Shown here: positions 58,095 through 64,000 of the stretch, piece after piece
How positions within the stretch are numbered: the stretch's first letter is position 1
How the letters are laid out: each line of letters begins with the position of its first letter
Origin: Roseovarius pelagicus
GTDB taxonomy: Bacteria; Pseudomonadota; Alphaproteobacteria; Rhodobacterales; Rhodobacteraceae
Reading direction: 5' to 3'
Assembly (NCBI RefSeq): GCF_025639885.1
Contig: NZ_CP106738.1
Location: forward strand, 682,001-746,000
Length of the DNA stretch: 64,000 nt
Translations under genes and position numbers: made by a program
The notes under the pieces: generated by a model
Database searches by the model: none
The model's input: the letters and a program-made list of their open reading frames with translations, nothing else
Told to the model about the DNA's origin: nothing

Positions 58095-58373
58095 ATGAAA
58101 AAGATTTTGTTGCTCACGCTGATCGCATCTCCTGCACTGGCCGACGCGACCATAGGCGGCCAGACCGTCGATTGTTATTGTACCGACAAGACCGGCTCGC
58201 GCATGGAACTGGGCGAAATGACCTGCCTGCATGTGGATGGCCAGATGTTCATGGCACAGTGTCAGATGTCCCTGAACGTGCCAATGTGGCGCAAGATTTC
58301 AGACGGTTGTCTGTCATCCGCGCTGCCTCAGAGCCTCCAACCAGCCATCGACACGGGTCGCGTTGACTCCTAG
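58095..58373 (+). CDS. small secreted hypothetical protein, 92 aa
   Basis: Begins MKKILLLTLIASPALA, a clear signal peptide with cleavage near residue 16. The mature part carries six cysteines (two in VDCYC, then MTCLH, QCQM, DGCLS), suggesting disulfides or metal binding. I do not recognise the family, although similar short Cys-rich exported proteins occur in Rhodobacterales. No ribosome-binding site precedes the ATG and a perfect TATAAT ends 6 bp before it, so the mRNA is probably leaderless. Its last 60 bp overlap the convergent DUF1499 gene. Confidence 0.7.
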   Translation: MKKILLLTLIASPALADATIGGQTVDCYCTDKTGSRMELGEMTCLHVDGQMFMAQCQMSLNVPMWRKISDGCLSSALPQSLQPAIDTGRVDS

Positions 58374-58721
58374 ATCAGATTTGCCGAATCGCAACCGACC
58401 GTAAATCTCGATCTTTTCGCCGTTGCGCCGCACCGTTGTGTAGTCGGGAAAACCGACCACTTTCGAGCGGGTTACATAGGTAATCATCCCACTCTCAACC
58501 GATCCCGCCAAAACCACGGTTCGCGGCGTCGCCCGGATCACTGTGTCGAGCTGCGCCAAATCCGCTGCAACGACACGCATCGCACCACTCGGCATATCGG
58601 TATCCGCTACCTGTGACGGCATAACATGCCATCGCGTCGCATCGGACGGTGCCAGGCGCACCCACGCCCAAGCCCCCAACAGCGCCACGGTAAACAGGCC
58701 CAGCCACATAGCCCACTTCAT
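58314..58721 (-). CDS. DUF1499 family protein
   Basis: A 135-residue protein with one N-terminal membrane helix (WAMWLGLFTVALLGAWAWVRL) and a short soluble domain. YVTRSKVVGFPDYTTVR and IYGRLRFGKSDLGVNATRVDGWL are the DUF1499 landmarks. Function unknown. It overlaps the 3' end of the convergent small exported protein by 60 bp. Confidence 0.82.
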   Translation of the reverse strand: MKWAMWLGLFTVALLGAWAWVRLAPSDATRWHVMPSQVADTDMPSGAMRVVAADLAQLDTVIRATPRTVVLAGSVESGMITYVTRSKVVGFPDYTTVRRNGEKIEIYGRLRFGKSDLGVNATRVDGWLEALRQRG

Positions 58722-58764
58722 CTTTCACTGGTCTTCAAATGCTTACGCCAGATCACATTCCGCA

Positions 58765-59730
58765 TCACCGGTCGCGTTTATCCCAGCCCAGCAGGCAAAT
58801 CAGCGCCGTCGCCACATGCGCACCCGCGATTGCCGTCGCCCCGGTGGTGTCATAGGGCGGCGAGACTTCTACAATATCACCACCTTTGATATTGATCCCC
58901 GCCAGATCGCGCAGGATGATCGACGCCTGTCCGCTACTCAGCCCGCCCCAGACCGGTGTGCCTGTGCCGGGGGCATAGGCAGGGTCAAGCCCGTCGATAT
59001 CAAAGCTAAGGTAGGTTGGATGATCGCCGAGTATCTTCTTGATCTTCTTTGCCGTTTCCACCGGTCCGCGCTCGTGCACCTCGCGCGCATCAATGATATT
59101 CATGCCCATCGGATCCGGTACGGTGGTGCGGATGCCCACCTGAACAGATCGTGCCGGATCGATCAATCCCAGCTTGATTGCCTTGTAGAACATTGTGCCA
59201 TGGTCGATCCGGTCCATGTTGTCATCTTCCCACGTGTCGGTATGCGCATCGAACTGCAACAGCGACATTGGTCCGAATTTCTCGGCATAAGCCTTGAGAA
59301 TCGGAAAGCTGATATAGTGATCGCCCCCCAGCACAACGCTGGACACGTCAGCGGCCAGAATGGTGCGGATATGCTCGGTTAACCGGCCAGGGAATTCTGG
59401 CACCATCGCGTAATCAAAGGCCAGATCGCCGTAGTCGATGATATCCAGCACCTCCAGCGCGTCATACCCCCAGCCATACGGTGCATCAGCCGTCTGAAGC
59501 GCACTGGCCTCGCGGATCGCGCGCGGCCCAAACCGTGTGCCGGTCCGGTTGGTCACGGCCTGATCAAACGGCACACCCGTGACGGCAATATCCACCCCGC
59601 TCAGGTCCTTGGTGTATCTACGGCGCAGGAACGACGTCGCCCCACCAAAGGTGTTCTCATAGGTCTGCCCACGCAATGTTTTGCGCGTAAATGCCTGATC
59701 AACCTCGGAATTAGCCTCACTCAATGACAT
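58765..59730 (-). CDS. speB: agmatinase / ureohydrolase SpeB
   Basis: A 321-residue Mn-dependent ureohydrolase. Metal ligands are seen in GGDHYISFP, LLQFDAHTDTWEDD and YLSFDIDGLDPAYAPGTGTP. Agmatine to putrescine is the usual assignment; guanidinobutyrate or another guanidino compound is equally possible. It precedes an M20 amidohydrolase gene in the same direction. Confidence 0.88.
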   Translation of the reverse strand: MSLSEANSEVDQAFTRKTLRGQTYENTFGGATSFLRRRYTKDLSGVDIAVTGVPFDQAVTNRTGTRFGPRAIREASALQTADAPYGWGYDALEVLDIIDYGDLAFDYAMVPEFPGRLTEHIRTILAADVSSVVLGGDHYISFPILKAYAEKFGPMSLLQFDAHTDTWEDDNMDRIDHGTMFYKAIKLGLIDPARSVQVGIRTTVPDPMGMNIIDAREVHERGPVETAKKIKKILGDHPTYLSFDIDGLDPAYAPGTGTPVWGGLSSGQASIILRDLAGINIKGGDIVEVSPPYDTTGATAIAGAHVATALICLLGWDKRDR

Positions 59731-59772
59731 AAATCATTCCTCCTTTTATCAATGGATCGGCGCTATGCACCA

Positions 59773-60936
59773 TCACTCCACTGGTTGCGCCCGCTCTACG
59801 AGCCGGGCGAAAAAGGACGCCCCGATCGGCGCCGCGTCGTCGTTGAAATCAAACTTCGGGTGATGCAAACCCGCAGCCTCGCCCTGCCCAAGGAAAAGAT
59901 AGGCGCCGGGGCGCGCATTCAGCATGTAAGCGAAATCCTCCGCCCCCATCTCTCGGGTGCGGTCAGTGGCAACAGCTTCCTCGCCCGATATCTCTCGGGC
60001 GACACCCGCAGCAAACTCGGTCTGCGCCGCGTGGTTCACGGTTGGAGGGTATCCCACCTCGATCCGCAGCTCTGCTGAGACGCCATAAGACGCCGCCTGA
60101 CCGGCGACAATTTCTTCTAGCCTGACTTTCACAAAGTCACGCAAGTCGTTGTCAAAACAACGAATAGTTCCGTTTATATAGGCCATTTCAGGCACGATGT
60201 TTTCCGCGCTTCCGGTATGTATCTGCGTGACCGAAATCACCAGATCGTCCAAAGCATAATTATTGCGGCTAACGATGGTCTGGATCGCCTGCACGATGCC
60301 GCAGCACGCCACCACCGGGTCGGCGGTCTGATGCGGAAATGCCGCATGCCCGCCACGTCCGGTTACATCAATGTGAAACGTATCGACCGCCGCCATGATC
60401 GGCCCCGGAGTGGTCGAAAAGGCACCCAGTGGCAGCCCCGGCATGGTGTGCAGCGCATAAACCTCACCGATGTCATACCGGTCCATGACACCCTCTTCGA
60501 CCATCACGCGACCACCGCCCGGCCCTTCTTCGGCGGGCTGAAAGATCAGCGCGACGCGGCCGCGAAAGTTACGTGTCTCGGCCAGATAGCGCGCCGCTCC
60601 CAATAGCATGGTCGTGTGACCATCATGGCCACAGGCATGCATCGCGCCGTTGATCTGGCTTGACCAGTCCGCCCCTGTCGTCTCGGTGATCGGCAGTGCG
60701 TCAATATCGGCCCGCAACCCGATGGTCGGCCCCTCGCCGTGTCCTTCGATGATCGCCACAATCCCGCTGGTTGCAATCCCGGTCTCGATTTGCGTGATCC
60801 CGAAACTGCGCAATTGTTCCACGACGTAGGCGGCTGTTTCGTGGCAGTCGAACCCGATTTCAGGCCGCGTGTGCAGGTGACGCCGCCAAACGGCCATCTC
60901 ATCAGCAAAACCCGCGATGCGATTGATTACAGCCAC
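59773..60936 (-). CDS. M20 family amidohydrolase (hippurate hydrolase-like)
   Basis: A 387-residue di-zinc amidohydrolase. Metal-binding motifs are GLRADIDALPI, HACGHDGHTTMLLGAA and FQPAEEGPGGGRVM, and the dimerisation domain contains TGRGGHAAFPHQTADP. It hydrolyses N-acyl or N-carbamoyl amino acids; the exact substrate is not known. It lies 42 bp upstream of speB in the same direction, so the pair may degrade an acylated amine. Confidence 0.88.
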   Translation of the reverse strand: MAVINRIAGFADEMAVWRRHLHTRPEIGFDCHETAAYVVEQLRSFGITQIETGIATSGIVAIIEGHGEGPTIGLRADIDALPITETTGADWSSQINGAMHACGHDGHTTMLLGAARYLAETRNFRGRVALIFQPAEEGPGGGRVMVEEGVMDRYDIGEVYALHTMPGLPLGAFSTTPGPIMAAVDTFHIDVTGRGGHAAFPHQTADPVVACCGIVQAIQTIVSRNNYALDDLVISVTQIHTGSAENIVPEMAYINGTIRCFDNDLRDFVKVRLEEIVAGQAASYGVSAELRIEVGYPPTVNHAAQTEFAAGVAREISGEEAVATDRTREMGAEDFAYMLNARPGAYLFLGQGEAAGLHHPKFDFNDDAAPIGASFFARLVERAQPVE

Positions 60937-60998
60937 GGGTGGACTCCTCCATCATTGCCCGGCAACTTGCACTCAAACCCAAACCGGACCCTGACGCA

Positions 60999-61823
60999 AT
61001 GCCCGATAACGCACTCATCAACGACCCCAACGGCGGCATGCCACGGTTGCTGGAAATCATGCGCCGCTTGCGTGACCCTGAATCCGGCTGCCCCTGGGAC
61101 ATCGAACAGAATTTCGCATCCATCGCCCCCTACACGATCGAAGAAGCCTACGAAGTCGCAGACGCAATCGACCGCGCCGACTGGACTGATCTGCGCAGCG
61201 AATTAGGCGACCTGCTGCTTCAGGTCGTTTTCCACGCCCAGATCGCGCAGGATGAGGAGCATTTTTCCTTCGACGATGTCGCACAGGCCATCTCGGACAA
61301 GATGGTGGCACGTCATCCGCATGTCTTTGGTACCGAAAGCCGCGACAAATCTCCCGAACAACAGACCCGCGATTGGGAAACCGTCAAGGCCGCTGAACGC
61401 GCGGAACGCGCCGAGACTGGCACGCTCAGCGGTGTCGCCCTTGGCCTCCCTGCGCTCTTGCGCGCGGTCAAATTGCAAAAGCGCGCGGCGCGGGTCGGGT
61501 TCGATTGGCCGCACACGACTCAGGTGCTGGACAAGATCGCCGAGGAAATGGCCGAGCTGCAAGAAGCCGCCGCCAGCGGTGATGCAGATCATACCGAAGA
61601 AGAGTTCGGTGACCTGCTCTTTGTCATGGCCAACCTCGCACGACATATGAACATTGATCCGGAGGCCGCGCTGCGCGGTGCAAACGCCAAGTTCACCCGC
61701 AGGTTCGAACGGATCGAGGCACTACTGGCCGCATCCGGGAAATCCCCTCAAGACAGCGATCTTGCGGAAATGGATGCGCTCTGGGACCACGCCAAGAGCG
61801 AAGAAAAACGCCGGCCCCGCTAG
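60999..61823 (+). CDS. mazG: nucleoside triphosphate pyrophosphohydrolase MazG
   Basis: A 274-residue house-cleaning pyrophosphatase with two MazG helical domains. RLRDPESGCPWDIEQNFASIAPYTIEEAYEV begins the first, with the metal-binding ExxE and ELGDLL pattern. The second starts near GFDWPHTTQVLDKIAEEMAELQEA and ends with EEEFGDLLFVMANLARH. ATG 60999 is chosen; an in-frame GTG at 60939 would overlap the divergent M20 promoter. Confidence 0.92.
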   Translation: MPDNALINDPNGGMPRLLEIMRRLRDPESGCPWDIEQNFASIAPYTIEEAYEVADAIDRADWTDLRSELGDLLLQVVFHAQIAQDEEHFSFDDVAQAISDKMVARHPHVFGTESRDKSPEQQTRDWETVKAAERAERAETGTLSGVALGLPALLRAVKLQKRAARVGFDWPHTTQVLDKIAEEMAELQEAAASGDADHTEEEFGDLLFVMANLARHMNIDPEAALRGANAKFTRRFERIEALLAASGKSPQDSDLAEMDALWDHAKSEEKRRPR

Positions 61824-61855
61824 CCTCCGGATCTCTCGCCGAAACGTCTTTGTTT

Positions 61856-61879
61856 AGAAAATTCGCAGAATTTTCTGCG
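61856..61879. terminator. AT-rich hairpin between convergent mazG and M24 genes
   Basis: AGAAAATT-CGCAG-AATTTTCT is a perfect 8-bp stem; CGCAGAA-TT-TTCTGCG overlaps it as an alternative hairpin. It lies between the two stop codons and may terminate both transcripts. Confidence 0.4.
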
Positions 61880-61886
61880 GTCCGCA

Positions 61887-63014
61887 TCAGATCACGGGCA
61901 TTTCAGCCCCCGAAAACGATGTCAGCCGTTCGGGACCGTCCTCGCGGATCACGATATTCTCCTCGTGCACCATCAAACGCCCCGGCGCGACGTCTATCCC
62001 CGGCTCCAGCGTGATCACCATGCCCGCACGCAACACGCTGTCATCCTTGGCCGATAACGACAGTCCTTCGGTCAACTGCATGCCCAGCCCATGCCCCAGC
62101 CGTCCGGCACCTTCGCCGCCGCCGGTGATCGCTGCCATCGCCGAGAACACATCGCTGGCCAAGGCCCCCACCGTCGCGGCCTCAAGCCCTGCCATCGTGG
62201 CCTCAATCAGCCGCGCATGCGCATCGCGCGCCGCTTTGCCCGGTTCTCCGATCGCGAAATTCCTGTCATAATCACAGAAATACCCATCCTTCACGGCCCC
62301 GGTGTCCAACATCAACACATCACCAGCCGCCAGCGGTGTCTCGCTCGCGGGTGAAATCACATCTGAATAACCATTCGGACCCGCGCCGCCTGCCAGATAT
62401 GGCACCCAATCGGCCCCTTCCTCCAACAGCAATCTTTGAAAATCGCGAAACACGCGATCCAGTGGCACACCCGCTCGGGCAATCTCGGGCACACGATCAA
62501 AGGCACGTCCTGCAACCGCGCAAACCGTTGCAATCTTGGTAATTTCCGCCTCTGATTTCACCGCGCGCAGGCTTGCGACGATCCCGTGACCATCGACAAA
62601 GGACAGCCCGCTGGCCGCCTTGAGCAGCTCGAAATCGCCCAGCGGCATACGTAGATGCGTCTCTCGCCCCGATGGCACCCCGACCGGGCCACCGATCTCG
62701 CGCAGCGCGTCGGCCAACAGGCTGATGCCATCATCCCAAGGATCGGGCGCGGCCCATGTGCGGATGTCCTCAACCCATGTTTTCGCCATCAGTTCTGCCC
62801 CGATCGACGGGATCACCGCAACAGGTGCGCCCGATCGCGGCAGGATCAGGAACCACGGGCGACTTGGGCTTTCCCAAAACCGCGTCAGGAAGCCGCTAAA
62901 ATAGCGTAGATCGGCCTCGGTCGTCAGCAGGAGCGCCCCCAGCCCAGCGGCGTCCATGCGGCTTTGAGCCGCCGCCAGTCGCGCGGCGTATTCAGCACGC
63001 TCAAACCCGCGCAT
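61887..63014 (-). CDS. M24 family metallopeptidase-like protein (Xaa-Pro peptidase/creatinase fold)
   Basis: A 375-residue pita-bread-fold enzyme with a creatinase N-terminal domain (AAQSRMDAAGLGALLLTTEADLRYFSGF) and the M24 catalytic domain. Metal ligands are D in MLDTGAVKDGYFCDYDRNF, H in GRLGHGLGMQL, and E in ITLEPGI and MVHEENIVI. The start at 63014 overlaps the stop of the upstream PLP lyase gene (ATGA), so the two act together. Xaa-Pro dipeptides are one possible substrate; ectoine-hydrolase-like or creatinase-like activity is another. Confidence 0.85.
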   Translation of the reverse strand: MRGFERAEYAARLAAAQSRMDAAGLGALLLTTEADLRYFSGFLTRFWESPSRPWFLILPRSGAPVAVIPSIGAELMAKTWVEDIRTWAAPDPWDDGISLLADALREIGGPVGVPSGRETHLRMPLGDFELLKAASGLSFVDGHGIVASLRAVKSEAEITKIATVCAVAGRAFDRVPEIARAGVPLDRVFRDFQRLLLEEGADWVPYLAGGAGPNGYSDVISPASETPLAAGDVLMLDTGAVKDGYFCDYDRNFAIGEPGKAARDAHARLIEATMAGLEAATVGALASDVFSAMAAITGGGEGAGRLGHGLGMQLTEGLSLSAKDDSVLRAGMVITLEPGIDVAPGRLMVHEENIVIREDGPERLTSFSGAEMPVI

Positions 63015-64000
63015 CACGCGTCCGGCTCTTCGCTGAGGATACATAGTACCCGCGCGTCCTGAGCCGCATCCATACAGGCCAGTGCCGCCAGCCCTGCCGC
63101 GCCCGACGGCGTGCTGGCTAACCCCTGCCGCGCCAGTTTTGGCAAAATGTCCGATGCTTCGGCATCGGAAATCAACGCAAATGCATCCGCATCGCGCGCC
63201 AGCCCGTGCAGCGCAATCAGCGACGGTTCCTTGCAATCCAGACGTCCCATGTTGGACACAGGCCCCGGCGCATTGACCGCGTGGCCTGCCTCGATGCTAG
63301 CCTGCAACGCAGGTGCAGCGTCCGGTTCGACCACGATGATACGCGGCCCATCGCCCCAGACCTTGCGGAAATAGGCCGCAGCCGCCCCCGCCAGACCGCC
63401 AACCCCGGCTTGCAGCATGATGTGCGTGGGGGGCGATGGCATCGCTTCTGCCGCCTCGGCGGCCATCGCCAGATACCCCTCCATCAGACGATGCGGGATT
63501 TCAAAATATCCCGGCCACGACGAGATCTGACAGCAATGTCCAGCCTTCGTGTTCTGCGGCGTGCATGGCCGCGTCCATGCTTTGTTGGTAATCCGATCCC
63601 GCGCGCACCACATCTGCCCCTTTGGCCCTTAGGCGCAGGGCAAAACTGTCCGGCACAGTATCCGCCAGATAAACGACAGCCCTCGCCCCGAACGCCGACG
63701 CGCCCGCCGCAACTGATAGCCCGTGATTGCCCGCACTGGCCGTGACATAGGTTCGGCCCGTCAACGCAGTTCGCAAATCCGTCGCGCCTGTCTCGACAGC
63801 GGCATGTGCGATTACATACGCCGCGCCAAGTGCCTTGAAACTGCCAAGCCCCATCCGTCCACGTTCGTCCTTGACCCAAACCTCCGCACCAAACCCTTCG
63901 ACCTTCACCAGCGGCGTGATCGCGGCCGCCGGACATTTCTCCAGCAGTGCCCTTGATGCGTCCGCGTCGATGCTGGGTGCAGGTGCGCCATGCAGCACCT
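63014..64000 (-). pseudogene. diaminopropionate ammonia-lyase-like PLP enzyme, frameshifted and at window edge
   Basis: A fold-type II PLP enzyme. Frame 1 (63998 to about 63525) has the PLP lysine in KDERGRMGLGSFKALGAAYVI and TASAGNHGLSVAAGASAFG. Frame 2 (about 63525 to 63014) has SSWPGYFEIPHRLMEGY, QAGVGGLAGAAAAYF and GRLDCKEPSLIAL, matching the diaminopropionate ammonia-lyase branch. One extra base at about 63521-63530 (minus-strand CAGATCTCGTCG) breaks the frame. A GTG at 63998 may be the start, or the gene may run past the window. It overlaps the M24 gene by one base pair of ATGA. It is an indel error or a decayed gene. Confidence 0.75.

Noticed and set aside
1..64000. CRISPR arrays, rRNA genes, integrons or a replication origin
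   Set aside because: No regularly spaced repeats, no rRNA sequences, no attC-like sites and only an isolated DnaA box were seen.

Overview
The window is about 64 kb of GC-rich, densely packed chromosome from an alphaproteobacterium, most probably a marine member of the Rhodobacterales (Roseobacter group). The support is a class II (B12-dependent) ribonucleotide reductase, the trpG-trpD-trpC-moaC-moeA / lexA / comEC / gltX / gltA gene order, a gene-transfer-agent lysis pair inside a cytochrome c maturation locus, a GAAC-N7-GAAC LexA box, DUF4167 next to prmC-prfA, and several B12/C1 methyltransferase genes. No database was searched; functions come from motifs and remembered family features.

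Layout. 0.1-4.5 kb: a NitT/TauT-type ABC importer followed by a choline-dehydrogenase-like GMC oxidoreductase. 4.6-6.7 kb: a small ORF, then rlmE and a Ppx/GppA phosphatase. 6.9-15.2 kb: a methylated-amine/one-carbon island with a 'virulence factor' small protein, a MetF-like protein, a methyl-THF:corrinoid methyltransferase, a LysR regulator, a non-pyrrolysine MttB-family methyltransferase and a dimethylglycine-dehydrogenase-like flavoprotein. 15.3-19.4 kb: nrdJ (frameshifted) with tandem NrdR-like boxes. 19.8-27.1 kb: tRNA-Pro, DUF192, a double cold-shock protein, pdxH, fabI, a LysE-type exporter, gpt, an aminotransferase and a PpiD-like foldase. 27.1-34.7 kb: trpE, an RluE-type pseudouridine synthase, an opposite-strand YibQ-like protein, then trpG-trpD-[trpC-moaC fused]-moeA. 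34.77-36.82 kb: a 2,050-bp IS1-like element with 20-bp perfect terminal inverted repeats, an 8-bp target duplication and three passenger genes, inserted 7 bp upstream of the lexA -35 element. 36.9-42.5 kb: lexA, comEC (frameshifted), gltX, gltA. 42.6-50.5 kb: a crotonase, ccmH, ccmF, GTA holin, GTA endolysin, ccmE, argC, murI and an acyltransferase. 50.5-55.3 kb: a fused indolepyruvate ferredoxin oxidoreductase, a LysR regulator and a candidate alpha-r8/MmgR-like small RNA. 55.4-64 kb: DUF4167, prmC, prfA, two small envelope proteins, agmatinase, an M20 amidohydrolase, mazG, an M24 peptidase-like protein and a frameshifted diaminopropionate ammonia-lyase-like gene at the window edge.

How it fits together. 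The C1 island can be read as a path in which an MttB-type enzyme takes a methyl group from a quaternary amine to a corrinoid, the MtvB-like protein passes it to tetrahydrofolate, MetF oxidises methyl-THF, and the GcvT-fused flavoprotein oxidises the remaining N-methyl groups. The corrinoid carrier protein and its reactivating enzyme are not in this window.

The most unusual points are the IS1-like element with passenger genes beside lexA, the trpC-moaC fusion, the GTA lysis genes inside the ccm locus, the sRNA candidate, and a set of apparent single-base insertions (nrdJ, tRNA-Pro T-loop, comEC, the PLP lyase, perhaps trpC) that suggests either indel errors in the assembly or recent decay.
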